A stretch of 44,823 nucleotides of DNA, taken from a virus. Below, piece by piece: positions 15,481-24,569 of the stretch. The notes beneath the pieces are model-generated. The model was not told the DNA's origin. It ran no database searches and saw nothing but the letters and a program-made list of their open reading frames with translations. The position numbers and the translations under genes were made by a program. Each line of letters begins with the position of its first letter. The stretch's first letter is position 1. The stretch is taken from positions 1-44,823 of IMG/VR virus record IMGVR_UViG_3300017917_002205, one strand, 5' to 3'.

Positions 15481-16698
15481 TTATTTTGTAAAGCCACCCT
15501 TTGTTTGTGTATGCGGCATTACTTTATACATTGTTTTGATTGGTGACATTTCGTTCTCATTCACTGAATCAAAGTAATGTCTTTCGCTTAAATTTATAGT
15601 TTTTCTCTTTTTTAAATCGAAAGGAGTTAAGAAAGGTTTACCTTCTGAATAAGAATGAACTGCTTGGTAGATTCTACCATCTGCTCCCCTTACTACATCC
15701 CCAATGTTTAAAGCAGTTCCTTCTGCATCTCTTTGAGGTTCGTTATTCACCATCAAAGGAGCAGTATTAGAAATTGATTCTCCTTCAAGGTAACTTCTAA
15801 CTGCATTAAGGTAATCTTCTGCCTTAGTTAACTTGGATTGAACCCATGCCTGTAATTGTGTTTTTTCTCCAATAGAATCAAAAAGTGATTTAGCATTTTT
15901 AACAATTGAGATTAATTGTGTTCTAGCCATTTGACCTTCGTAGTCGTATTCTTTTGCTTCAAGGATTGGATGCTTTGCTTCAGTAACTGGTGCACGGTGT
16001 GGTGTAGTTAAATCAGGATTCCAACCTTTAATCATGTTAATCCAGAAAGTCTTGATTGCTCTTAAAGCTTCTTCTCTAGATTCTTCTGGTATTCCTTTAA
16101 GGCGTTCTTCGAAGTCCATAAGTACTTCCTCCATAGTCATTTCTACAGATGGACCAGATACATCAACGTAGTCATCATCATCCATGGTTTTTTCGAAGAA
16201 ATCGTAGACTTCTTTAAGTTCAACATCTACTCCTTGATCTGTGTATTTTTTAATATCAGAAACGTTTGTTCCTTTCTTCATTACAACCGCTCCTGATTTT
16301 GGGTCAGCATCTACTTCTTTTAACTTGGTTAGTACACTAGTAACGACTTCTTTTTTTAAGCTACGGTCTTTAGCTGCTTTTCTCATAGGTTCGGTCTTGT
16401 TACCATCTTTATCTAAATCAAGATAATCCGGCTTAGCTCCTTCTTTAAAAGGTCTTGGGCAAGGTGTACCTTTAACGTGAACGTGTCCACATCTTCCGCA
16501 TAATGTACCTTTAGCTTCAGTAACCCCTTTATTATGTCTCCTTTGACTCAGCTCCGCTTTAGCGTCTTCTAAATCTTGTTTAGTATCCGCAACTCCCCTC
16601 TCGTCTTTTTTTTGAGTATAATACTGTAATTCATTACTTAGGTTTATGATATGTAGAGCTAATTGATTAGCGGTTAAATCTTTAAGAGATTCTGTCAT
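15481..16698 (-). CDS. Mosaic head-associated protein: zinc ribbon, EF-hand-like and helical modules
   Basis: This 405-residue chain has Val/Ile-x-Glu sites at E61 (GVTEAKG), E240 (PVTEAKH) and E247 (ILEAKE). Between them sit a small zinc ribbon (CGRCGHVHVKGTPC, 67-80), a Ca-binding-like loop (PDYLDLDKDGNKTE, 90-103), an acidic region (about 165-210), and after E247 a helical module (YDYEGQMARTQLISIVKNAK, 251-270) that I recall from head or core proteins of other marine T4-like phages. The C-terminus is a small beta-rich region (GDVVRGADGRIYQAVHSY). Such a patchwork fits a polyprotein cut in the prohead. No enzyme activity is apparent. Confidence 0.7.
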   Translation of the reverse strand: MTESLKDLTANQLALHIINLSNELQYYTQKKDERGVADTKQDLEDAKAELSQRRHNKGVTEAKGTLCGRCGHVHVKGTPCPRPFKEGAKPDYLDLDKDGNKTEPMRKAAKDRSLKKEVVTSVLTKLKEVDADPKSGAVVMKKGTNVSDIKKYTDQGVDVELKEVYDFFEKTMDDDDYVDVSGPSVEMTMEEVLMDFEERLKGIPEESREEALRAIKTFWINMIKGWNPDLTTPHRAPVTEAKHPILEAKEYDYEGQMARTQLISIVKNAKSLFDSIGEKTQLQAWVQSKLTKAEDYLNAVRSYLEGESISNTAPLMVNNEPQRDAEGTALNIGDVVRGADGRIYQAVHSYSEGKPFLTPFDLKKRKTINLSERHYFDSVNENEMSPIKTMYKVMPHTQTKGGFTK

Positions 16699-16727
16699 GG
16701 TTTTTACTATTTACTTTACGTTTAGTA

Positions 16728-17186
16728 TTAATACTTTTCTTTCAGAAAATGCTTGATTTGATCAACTACTTCTGTTTTGGTAGGTTTTTTAGTTTCTCCC
16801 ATTGGGTGCTGTGAAGGCATCTTAATATAAGCTCCAGGTATCTCCTGTCCATTCTCATCAAAATAACCACGTATAGACCCTAAACGGTTACCCATCTTTA
16901 CAGTTGCTAACATTGCCTCACCGCCTTTTGCTAATTCAATTCTAATAGGGTCTGGGAATATTACTTCGTTGTTTTTGTGGTCAAACTCGGTTCTAGTAGG
17001 GTCAACCATAAAGGCTTTAGCTACCATCGTCTGTTCCGGGGTTATATAACCACTAAAAGGATCTTCACCAGGTCCAAATACTTTATTCTCACTAGCTTCT
17101 TCTTTATTGTTTATAGGTTCATTATCGTTTTCTGCCATTAAGACGTACTTACGTCTCCAATTTGACATGTCAAAAGAGTTACTCAT
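16728..17186 (-). CDS. Unknown conserved phage protein, possibly capsid-tagged
   Basis: This 152-residue protein is not one I recognise. The N-terminus MSNSFDMSNWRRKYVLMAEND ends in Leu-Met-Ala-Glu, which could be a gp21-type site. The body contains FGPGEDPFSGYITPEQTMVAKAFMVDP and a basic C-terminal tail (KKPTKTEVVDQIKHFLKEKY). A TATTTATTA variant of the start motif lies 2 nt before the ATG. It ends 29 nt before the next mosaic gene. Confidence 0.6.
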   Translation of the reverse strand: MSNSFDMSNWRRKYVLMAENDNEPINNKEEASENKVFGPGEDPFSGYITPEQTMVAKAFMVDPTRTEFDHKNNEVIFPDPIRIELAKGGEAMLATVKMGNRLGSIRGYFDENGQEIPGAYIKMPSQHPMGETKKPTKTEVVDQIKHFLKEKY

Positions 17187-17200
17187 ATTAATAAATAGGT

Positions 17201-17770
17201 TTATTTTTTTAACTTTTCAAGATACTCAATAGCTTCCTGTTTTTGCTTTAATATCCTTTCCTTGTTTGTCTTAGACCAATTTTCTAGTTCACCAGATTCT
17301 GAGATAAAGCCATCATTACTTCCATTGATTAGATCATCGGTCCAGAGTTCAAAATTATCAATCAAAGCATCAATTTCAGAGTTGTGGATTGAATCATGAT
17401 ACTCGTCCCATTTTCCGGTTGCTTTTAATTTTGTTTCAAATCTAATCTGACAATCAAAGCAGTGGTGGTGTATGTTGTAAAACTGAGCATCGTAACGCCC
17501 TTTCATTAGGGTCTTACATTCCGGACAGAAGAGAGGCATTTTACCTAAGTCTCTTGCTTTCTGTAATTTAGAGACTGTTTGTTTTATTCCTCCTTTAATA
17601 GTCCACTGTCGACCATCCTCCTCCCAGATTTCACCTTCCTGTCTATCAACTTGGTTTTTTATATACCCAGAGGAAACACTGGTTTTTTCTCCGGTCTTTC
17701 CCTGTATTAGGTTTCGCATCCTTTGTAAGTCTGCTTCTTTAAATTCTTTTTTTAAAACTGATTCTTTCAT
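17201..17770 (-). CDS. Conserved T4-like zinc-finger protein
   Basis: This 189-residue protein starts KEFKEADLQRMRNLIQGK and continues with GYIKNQVDRQEGEIWEEDGRQWTIK and GIKQTVSKLQKAR, a pattern I recall from an uncharacterised family shared by marine T4-like phages. It carries a CxxC...HHCxxC zinc site (CPECKTLMKG...HHHCFDCQ, about 83-109). The rest is acidic and helical. Function is unknown. It lies 12 nt after the 1535-residue gene and is probably co-transcribed with it. Confidence 0.65.
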   Translation of the reverse strand: MKESVLKKEFKEADLQRMRNLIQGKTGEKTSVSSGYIKNQVDRQEGEIWEEDGRQWTIKGGIKQTVSKLQKARDLGKMPLFCPECKTLMKGRYDAQFYNIHHHCFDCQIRFETKLKATGKWDEYHDSIHNSEIDALIDNFELWTDDLINGSNDGFISESGELENWSKTNKERILKQKQEAIEYLEKLKK

Positions 17771-17782
17771 TTTATACTGGTG

Positions 17783-20700
17783 TTAGAATTCTGGTAAAGA
17801 TAATGATTTTCTTTTTGTTCTCCAAAGATTTAAGATACTTTCTTTTTCTTCCGGAGTAACATCCTGCATATCTAGGTAGTTATTTAAAACATCCTTAAAA
17901 GGAGTTCTTGTCTTTTTAGCTTTTAAATACATTCCCTGAAGCATTGGTTCTAATTCTGACTGAAGTCTAAAATAGTCTGCTTTAGGTAAAAGCTCCCAGT
18001 CAATCATTTGTCTTAACATTTCATCATCCGGAGTCTCTTTTGCAGGTACTAAATTAACACCCATCTGAGTTAGATGCTCAATTTCATGCCTAACTACATC
18101 GATTAGATCTTCATAAATTCTTGACCAGAACTGAGGTAGTGATCTAGGATCAACTTGGAATCTGATTTCAAGATATGCTAAATCTGGTTCATCCTCATCA
18201 TCATCATCATCGTCGCTTCTTTGAGATTCTGCATCTGCTCCACCATCAACTTTGTAAGTTCCTTCTTCTGTTTCTTGAACTAAAAGATCAGCACTTAAAG
18301 CAAAATCTAATGGACGGCCTTTTGCATCTTGGGTTTCATATTCTTCTTCAAAGCTTAACTTGCCTTCTGTACCGTCATATTCTTCTTTCCAGGCAGCCAT
18401 AATATCCGTAACTACTCTTCTGGTAACTGAATCATAAGCTCCTTCTGTTAATGGTTCAGAATCTTCTTCATTAGGTGCAAAGCCTTTTATTCTTCTAATA
18501 CTATTATCACCTTCTCTATCATTCTCCCAGGCTCTAAAGATCATATTACCATTATCGTAAGCTTCTCTTTCGATTTCCTTTAAATAATCGTCTTCGTTGA
18601 TATTAGTTGTACCGATACCGCCCAGTCTACCTTCAAGGTTTTGACAGTGGTGAATCATTTCATGAGCAAAAGAACGTAAAATATCCTTAGGGTGTCTCCC
18701 TGTTACATAAAGTACAATTACTTTATTGTTAGGATCGTAATATGCGGTTCTCCCAAGAGTATTTTTAGCATTGTCTTCATCCTCTACAAATTCTACCTTA
18801 GGTGCAGGAGTAATGTTTAAACCTTGCTCTACCATGTAATTAGTTAGTTCCTCAATAAGCGGTTCTAATTCTTTCTGTACCGGGGAATCAAAAGTAAAAT
18901 CTGAAGTATAAAGACCTTCTGTCTGTTCTTTTTCCTCTTCTAAAGGTTCATACCCTGAACCATACGGTGCTGATTTACCTTCTTTTTCCTGTATTGCGTT
19001 ATCAGGTAGAATGACTAATACATCTTCTCCAACTTTTTCAATTTTTGCTTCAGGGAATGCTTTAGTAATAAATGCTCTATATAAAGCATCTCTTTGAGTG
19101 CCAAAATCTTCTGTTCCTTTTTTAGAAGGAGTGTAGCTAATAGCTTTAAATCTACCTTTAGTTAATTTTATATAGTGTTTAACTATATCTACGATAGTAG
19201 ACATTACTCTGTATAACTCTCCTTTATTTGTTACTATGGTTGCTGATGCTACTTTTTCACTATCCTCTTCATCTTCTACGCCAAAATCAATATCAAGAAC
19301 AGGGTGGTTAACTGATTCGTTATCAATGAATCTTGTGGCTGTAATATTTACTTCGTACTTAGTTCCTTTGTCTGTTTCAAACTTAGTGGTGATAGTATAA
19401 CCCATATCACCTGTTTCTTCCCACTTATAAGGCTGTAGGTTTGCTTCACCTACTTCATTTAATTCTTCAAAAGTCATCTTAGGACTACTAGTCATGAAGT
19501 TTGGTTTTCTCATGATAGTCTTAGCAATGGCTTTATTCGTCATATTTAAGAAAGGAATGTTTAAATTTGTTGCTTTATCGTTTGCAACAATCTCATCGTA
19601 TTTCTTGAAGAATTCAAAAAATTCTTTTTTATTTCTTCCAAGTCTTTTAAAGAATCCAATCAACTGTGCAAGAGTAATATCAGATTCTCTTCCGGTTAAT
19701 CTATCAAAGACATGCTTGGAAGTTAAATCAACATCCACTGGTGCAAGTTGTGTATCGGCAAAATTATCTGCTTGTTTTAATTCAGCAGGAGTTACTGATT
19801 CATTCTTAGAATGGAAATTAATAAACCAGTTGGCTTGCTGTTTATCTAACGGTGTAGCATTTTCTCTATTTTTAAATTTCTTAGCTTTCTCAATAGTAAC
19901 ATCACCGCCGTATGCTTTTGTAATTTTAGCTTTAAAGGTTCCCGGTGCTCCGTTATCAGTTCTTTTTCCTTTATATGCTTCTGTAAGGTCTTCTTTTTTA
20001 CCTTTTGAAAGAGCTTGAATGTATTCTTTAACGGTTACTCCTTTAGGTAGGAAAGTCTCAATTGCTTGAATGTCTTTATTCTTAATAGCGGTTCTTAATC
20101 CACTAGCAGATAATCCTTTTAGGTTACCGATATTAACCGGGGTTACATGTCCATATTTTTCTTTGTTCTTCTCAACACTCTTCCAACGATCCTCCTCATC
20201 TTTTCCAAAAACGGCAAGATATTTATTTTCCGGATGTGCTTCAAATTCTTGGTATGCATCTAAAACCGGAGTTGGATTTTGTGCTAATTTAATTTCAACG
20301 TTGTCCGGTATTAAGCCTTTTTGTTTGTAAAGATTCCAAACTGCCATTGCCTGACTTGCATCAACAGGTACTTGACCTTCTTTTACTCTTGGCTGTTTTG
20401 AAACATAAACATAAACCTTGTTAACCTTTGGTGCAATTACCTGAATTGCTTTTAGGTGACTGGCATGAGGTGGTTTGAATGCTCCAGGAAATACTGCAAT
20501 GGTCTGTTTCCCTATTTCAGCTTCTAAGATTGGTCTTATTAAATCTACGATAAATGAACCGTATTTTTCTTCCAAGGTAGCAACCGTGTCTAAAGCCATT
20601 TGTTTATTATCGCCTTTAGGAGTTCCAGCTTCCCCTGCATTAATAACTACTAAAGACCTAAATACGCCTTTTATACGATTCATTGAGCGGGGATTTTTTA

Positions 20701-22390
20701 TTTTAGATTTAATATCTTTTAGTAGATCCTTCCAATCTCCATCCAGTTTATAATTTTGAAATAGTTTTAATACATCGTTCCAGTTGAAAGAAGTCCAGAT
20801 TTCATTTCTACCTACCTCTTTAAAGTCATCTGTTAGTGTGACTACCCGTAATGTTAAGCCTTTGCTAGATAAATTAAATTCAAGTTCCTGGTTTTTTCCT
20901 AGTTTAGGTATATTAGTGATGCCTAAGCGTTTGAATATTTCTGCTGGGTTTTCTTCTAATAGTATAGCTTTTGCCAGTCCTACTAATAAACCTTGCTTCT
21001 CTGCAGGTAGATCTAAGAAGCCTTTTCTATAGTCACTTTCTTCTTCAGAAGCAACTATCATATTGTCTATTTGAACTGTTAAGCCCGGGTATCCTTCTAT
21101 TGGGAATTGAACTATTACAATATCCCCTGTACCTGCTGCTTTTTTCCCTATATGACGGCCAGCTGTAAACGGTATAGTTACATCATCCGGTAGTGATGAA
21201 ATAAAAGATGCAAAATTCTGTTTAAGTTTCTTTTTATCTTTTTCATCTCCTTCAATATGAATAATTAGATCCAGGTCGCCGTGATCTGGTTTAACTGTGG
21301 TGTTATATGAGCCTGAGATTTTTGCTGTTTTAAACCCTGGGAATTTATCTAAAACTTTCTTAATATAGGCTTTAAGAGTGCTCTCTACTGCTGCTCTAGG
21401 TATTCTGTTTGCTCCAATTGATCCGGATTCAGTTAATGTCTGGTATTTTATTAACTTAGAATCATCCGGTAAATACTTGCCTTTTAATCCTAATCTTTCT
21501 TGACTATTAATCCAGTAATCTTGTAAGTCTTCAGGTATATCTGCTCTTGTAGAATCTAAAATTTTCAAATACCTATCTATAATTTTATTATACTCCTCTT
21601 TAGGTAAATTTGCTTTAAGGTACTCTCCAAGTTTAAAATAGTCATTTAGGGTGTCTTTATCTAGATTGAAACCATAAACCTTATTTAGTAGGTCAATTGC
21701 TTCCTGTGAGTTACTTGCAACTTGTTCACCAGTGGCTTTATCAACTACACCAGTTCCGTGTCCAAACGTATAGTCTTTATTTGCGAATAAAGAAAGCATT
21801 AACTGCGTTCTATGAAGCCCTTTTACATTACCGGCATAGGTGTTAGAGTAGTAGCTAAATGTTAACCAATCTAAGTTACCTATATTAACATCTGTTTGCA
21901 CATATTTAGGTAGTGGCTTTTTCTTAGCATCGTATTGCTGTATGCTGCAAAATAATGCTCCTGAGCCAGATCCTTTTATATCTACTTCAATATCGTCATA
22001 AGCATCGTTAATTTTATCTCCAATAAGTGCAATAATTGCTCGTAACTTAATTTTTTCCGGCGATGCTGTCTTTGCTCTTTTTGTGATACCAGCTACTAAC
22101 TCATTATATTTTTTTTCATCTAATCCCCACCCTTTAAGGTCTGGGGTTTTACCGTCCGGAAAGAAGTTTTTAACATCATATGCTAAGTCAATATCACCAG
22201 ATAGTTCTTTTTTACCTACTGAACCTAGTTTTTCGAATTGTTTAAATGTGGGTGCCTTTGCGGGGAATAACTTAGATAATTTATCTACAAATACTTCTAA
22301 TGTAGGTTCTATATCGGCTTTTGCAATTGGACTAGTTGTTCCAAATACATTACCGCCTTCTTTTATTATCGCTGAGGTAAGCTTGGTCAT
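17783..22390 (-). CDS. Giant multienzyme polyprotein: two nucleotidyltransferase-like, one NMNAT/cytidylyltransferase-like and two zincin domains
   Basis: This 1535-residue protein has modules in this order. Nucleotidyltransferase-like 1 has G56-S57 and D66-x-D68, with a third Asp near 167. Leu-Thr-Glu follows (E321). Nucleotidyltransferase-like 2 has SGSYN, D372-x-D374 and D442. Leu-Glu steps lie near 479 and at E623. A cytidylyltransferase/NMNAT-like domain (628-795) has FPGAFKPPHASH (HxxH at 642-645) and GLSASGLRTAI (759-769). Leu-Thr-Glu follows (E804). Two unknown modules span 805-975. Leu-Asn-Glu (E979) precedes an unknown beta-rich module (985-1140). Zincin 1 has H1243-E-M-I-H1247 with ExxA near 1274. 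Leu-Thr-Glu (E1316) precedes zincin 2 (H1435-E-I-E-H1439). The N-terminal MTKLTSAIIKEGG resembles a capsid tag. I infer cutting by gp21. Activities are predicted from motifs only. Confidence 0.85.
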   Translation of the reverse strand: MTKLTSAIIKEGGNVFGTTSPIAKADIEPTLEVFVDKLSKLFPAKAPTFKQFEKLGSVGKKELSGDIDLAYDVKNFFPDGKTPDLKGWGLDEKKYNELVAGITKRAKTASPEKIKLRAIIALIGDKINDAYDDIEVDIKGSGSGALFCSIQQYDAKKKPLPKYVQTDVNIGNLDWLTFSYYSNTYAGNVKGLHRTQLMLSLFANKDYTFGHGTGVVDKATGEQVASNSQEAIDLLNKVYGFNLDKDTLNDYFKLGEYLKANLPKEEYNKIIDRYLKILDSTRADIPEDLQDYWINSQERLGLKGKYLPDDSKLIKYQTLTESGSIGANRIPRAAVESTLKAYIKKVLDKFPGFKTAKISGSYNTTVKPDHGDLDLIIHIEGDEKDKKKLKQNFASFISSLPDDVTIPFTAGRHIGKKAAGTGDIVIVQFPIEGYPGLTVQIDNMIVASEEESDYRKGFLDLPAEKQGLLVGLAKAILLEENPAEIFKRLGITNIPKLGKNQELEFNLSSKGLTLRVVTLTDDFKEVGRNEIWTSFNWNDVLKLFQNYKLDGDWKDLLKDIKSKIKNPRSMNRIKGVFRSLVVINAGEAGTPKGDNKQMALDTVATLEEKYGSFIVDLIRPILEAEIGKQTIAVFPGAFKPPHASHLKAIQVIAPKVNKVYVYVSKQPRVKEGQVPVDASQAMAVWNLYKQKGLIPDNVEIKLAQNPTPVLDAYQEFEAHPENKYLAVFGKDEEDRWKSVEKNKEKYGHVTPVNIGNLKGLSASGLRTAIKNKDIQAIETFLPKGVTVKEYIQALSKGKKEDLTEAYKGKRTDNGAPGTFKAKITKAYGGDVTIEKAKKFKNRENATPLDKQQANWFINFHSKNESVTPAELKQADNFADTQLAPVDVDLTSKHVFDRLTGRESDITLAQLIGFFKRLGRNKKEFFEFFKKYDEIVANDKATNLNIPFLNMTNKAIAKTIMRKPNFMTSSPKMTFEELNEVGEANLQPYKWEETGDMGYTITTKFETDKGTKYEVNITATRFIDNESVNHPVLDIDFGVEDEEDSEKVASATIVTNKGELYRVMSTIVDIVKHYIKLTKGRFKAISYTPSKKGTEDFGTQRDALYRAFITKAFPEAKIEKVGEDVLVILPDNAIQEKEGKSAPYGSGYEPLEEEKEQTEGLYTSDFTFDSPVQKELEPLIEELTNYMVEQGLNITPAPKVEFVEDEDNAKNTLGRTAYYDPNNKVIVLYVTGRHPKDILRSFAHEMIHHCQNLEGRLGGIGTTNINEDDYLKEIEREAYDNGNMIFRAWENDREGDNSIRRIKGFAPNEEDSEPLTEGAYDSVTRRVVTDIMAAWKEEYDGTEGKLSFEEEYETQDAKGRPLDFALSADLLVQETEEGTYKVDGGADAESQRSDDDDDDEDEPDLAYLEIRFQVDPRSLPQFWSRIYEDLIDVVRHEIEHLTQMGVNLVPAKETPDDEMLRQMIDWELLPKADYFRLQSELEPMLQGMYLKAKKTRTPFKDVLNNYLDMQDVTPEEKESILNLWRTKRKSLSLPEF

Positions 22391-22393
22391 ATG

Positions 22394-22402
22394 TTATAAA
22401 TA
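22394..22402 (-). promoter_or_regulatory. TATTTATAA start motif before the polyprotein gene
   Basis: This is an exact motif, then CAT and ATG. It fills the whole gap after the RecB-like nuclease gene, whose stop codon begins at 22403. Confidence 0.5.
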
Positions 22403-23194
22403 TCACCCTTTCAGTTTGATACTGGTAGGTAATATTTCTGTCGATGGTTTAAGTTCTGGGTGTTTCATTTTAAAGATTTCATATAGGTGCTTAAAGATTC
22501 TTTTATTTTCTTCTAAAGGTTCTGTTGTTTCTCTAACTTCCCATCCTTTTCCTTGCATCTTATCTGCTTTCTTGCTTTCACCTCTAGTCATTGCTTTTAA
22601 CCATAAAATGCCCATTCTATCAATTGGTCTATCAAAACATTCATTCCAGCCGGTTGCATAACAAGCAAGTTGGAGATCATAAGTGTCGTGAATAGCGTTC
22701 GAGGTTTTAATATCGAGTAACCAAAGTTCTCCGTTGATTTCAACAATTAAATCAGCAGTACCTGCAACCTGTAATTCATCTGAGAAGATATGAACCTCTG
22801 ATTCTATTAAAGTAGGTTTGTAGGTCTCCCAAAATTCTACAAATTTTAAAATCATCTGCCAAACTTTAAGACTGTATTTAGTAGTTCCCCATTCGTTTAA
22901 CCAGTGAACTTCTTCTCCTTTTAAGTAAGCTTCAATAGCATTATGAACCTGTGTGCCTTCCTCTCCGGCACGTCTCATAATGATATCAGCATTTGTTCCT
23001 ACTTCCTTCAACCAAGTTTCAAAAAATTTATCTTTAGGGAAGTAAGATAGTACAGTGGTTACCGAAGGATAATAAACTCCTTCTTTTCTCTGGTAATATC
23101 TAGAGTCTTGTAAGGTGATTTGACGAGCGGTTGAATCTGGGTGTATTAACCTTTGAACTCTTTTGTCTTTTACGTTTTCGTTTTTTTCAATCAT
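22403..23194 (-). CDS. RecB/Cas4-like PD-(D/E)XK exonuclease
   Basis: This 263-residue nuclease shows the RecB-family series: GTQVHNAIEAY (H84), GTADLIVE (D148), LLDIKTS (D161, K163) and QLACYATG (Q175, Y179). This layout matches single-domain Cas4/RecB-like exonucleases used in recombination and DNA end processing. It overlaps the primase gene by 4 nt, so both are translated together, and it most likely acts on replication intermediates in the cell. The last 60 residues are charged and less conserved. Confidence 0.85.
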   Translation of the reverse strand: MIEKNENVKDKRVQRLIHPDSTARQITLQDSRYYQRKEGVYYPSVTTVLSYFPKDKFFETWLKEVGTNADIIMRRAGEEGTQVHNAIEAYLKGEEVHWLNEWGTTKYSLKVWQMILKFVEFWETYKPTLIESEVHIFSDELQVAGTADLIVEINGELWLLDIKTSNAIHDTYDLQLACYATGWNECFDRPIDRMGILWLKAMTRGESKKADKMQGKGWEVRETTEPLEENKRIFKHLYEIFKMKHPELKPSTEILPTSIKLKG

Positions 23195-24117
23195 AATTGA
23201 AACTTTTTTTCCATTAAGGTTTTAAATGTTAATGGTGTGCTTTTATGTAGTAATTTAGTAAATTCTTGAAAGCCAAGCTCAGAAGGATCTTTTTGATTAA
23301 GATCAACTAAAAACACTTCTTTTCCATGGTTTAATAAGGTTTGACAGTACTCTAATGCTTGTTTTAATGCATCATTATCTAATGCAATAAAAACCTGTTT
23401 AACACTAGAAGATACTATTTTTTTCATTAATTTTTCAGGTAATGTTTTACCTAAAAGAGGGATTGCATTACGTTTAATTGCCATTGCATCAAAAGTACCT
23501 TCACATAATACAATCGGACTTTCCCAGTTAATAAGTAAATCAAACCCAATAATATTCTTTGAAGCTTGTGGGTTTTTGTATTTAATATCTGTAGGTCCAA
23601 AATTACGTCCCACAAAGTAATTTAATGCTCCATGTTCATCGTAACTAGGGATAATGATCATATCGTTATAACGACCTGAATCACAGTATCCTAAGTTGTA
23701 ACGTTTAATATCAACTGGGGTTATATTTCTTTCTTTTAAATAACGTAGAGCCTGTCTAACAGTAACATCCTTAGTATCCGCATCATATAATGCTTTATAT
23801 TCTTTAGGTAACGCTAATGCTTCAGTTTTAACTCCGTGCTCTTCCTGGAAAGAAATCTTAACATAAGACTTAAGTTCCTGAATTTTATGGTCAGGAGCAG
23901 AAACGGCTTTAAATAAACTAACTAATTTTTTACCCTTCTTATTGCAGACCCAGCAATGCCAGTGGTTAATTCCTTCCTCATTCTCCTTAAAGTTAACTTC
24001 TAACTTTGGTTTGTAATGATTACAGAAAGGACATGGATAAGAATAATTATCCCCCGATGTAGCTTTTCCTGCTCCTAAAACACTATTTACTAGGTTTACT
24101 AGTAGATGATTGACCAT
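23191..24117 (-). CDS. 61: DNA primase gp61-like
   Basis: This 308-residue DnaG-type primase makes RNA primers for lagging-strand synthesis together with the phage helicase. An N-terminal zinc finger is visible (C29-x2-C32 in CPFCNH and C55-x2-C58 in HCWVCNK). The TOPRIM part has the conserved Glu in VLCEGTFDAMAI (E206) and the Asp pair in IALDNDA (D247, D249). The region NDMIIIPSYDEHGALNYFVGRN is the RNA-polymerase basic-type strand found in primases. The length is close to T4 gp61 (342). It sits inside the structural region, coupled to a RecB-like nuclease, away from any other replisome gene in the window. Confidence 0.9.
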   Translation of the reverse strand: MVNHLLVNLVNSVLGAGKATSGDNYSYPCPFCNHYKPKLEVNFKENEEGINHWHCWVCNKKGKKLVSLFKAVSAPDHKIQELKSYVKISFQEEHGVKTEALALPKEYKALYDADTKDVTVRQALRYLKERNITPVDIKRYNLGYCDSGRYNDMIIIPSYDEHGALNYFVGRNFGPTDIKYKNPQASKNIIGFDLLINWESPIVLCEGTFDAMAIKRNAIPLLGKTLPEKLMKKIVSSSVKQVFIALDNDALKQALEYCQTLLNHGKEVFLVDLNQKDPSELGFQEFTKLLHKSTPLTFKTLMEKKFQL

Positions 24118-24134
24118 TAATTAAATATACGAAC

Positions 24135-24569
24135 TTAACCGGGTAGGTGCAAGTCTTTTCTAAAAAATTTACCGAGGATGTTGTCGTTGTATGAGATTGT
24201 AGTGAGTACGTCATATTTACATTGATATTCTATCTCATAATATGTGAGTTCTTTTTTAGATTTGCAAAGTTTAAGGATTTTTCTTTCAAATTGATCCACA
24301 CCCTGTACTTTAATATCTGCTAGAAGTTCTTTATTAGAACCCCAGTACATCATCCAATTTGATTCTTTTGTTACTATTTTATGAAGAGGTTTTCTTCCTG
24401 GGCCTGTCTGTTCTGAGATTTCTTTTTTGGTAAGTTTAGTTTTTGTATTATTCCAAAATACTTTCTTTCCTATGTAAATTTTTCCTGTGGTTTTGTTTTT
24501 AATCTTATATACAAATCCAAACCAATCCTCCGGAGAGAATGGGTCAATATAAATCCACTTCTGGGTCAT
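24135..24569 (-). CDS. GIY-YIG nuclease-like protein
   Basis: The 144 residues include the GIY-YIG core: FGFVYKIKNKTTG (18-30) followed by KIYIGKKVFW. Downstream are a conserved WMMYWGSNKELLADI segment and an acidic YEIEYQCKYDVL, where the catalytic Glu is expected. Proteins of this build are conserved in many marine T4-like phages and are annotated as endonucleases. They may be domesticated rather than mobile. It overlaps the surface-protein gene next to it by one base and precedes the primase gene by 17 bases, so it seems part of the DNA-enzyme island. Confidence 0.75.
   Translation of the reverse strand: MTQKWIYIDPFSPEDWFGFVYKIKNKTTGKIYIGKKVFWNNTKTKLTKKEISEQTGPGRKPLHKIVTKESNWMMYWGSNKELLADIKVQGVDQFERKILKLCKSKKELTYYEIEYQCKYDVLTTISYNDNILGKFFRKDLHLPG

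Noticed and set aside
18175-18402. Plus-strand His-rich frame and the Asp run opposite it
   Set aside because: The run of Asp/Glu (about 1393-1401 of the polyprotein) is a linker before the second HExxH domain; the His-rich frame is its antisense shadow.
19494-22661. Several plus-strand frames of 80-190 residues
   Set aside because: They lie opposite the polyprotein gene and its neighbour, have no start signals and no recognisable domains.
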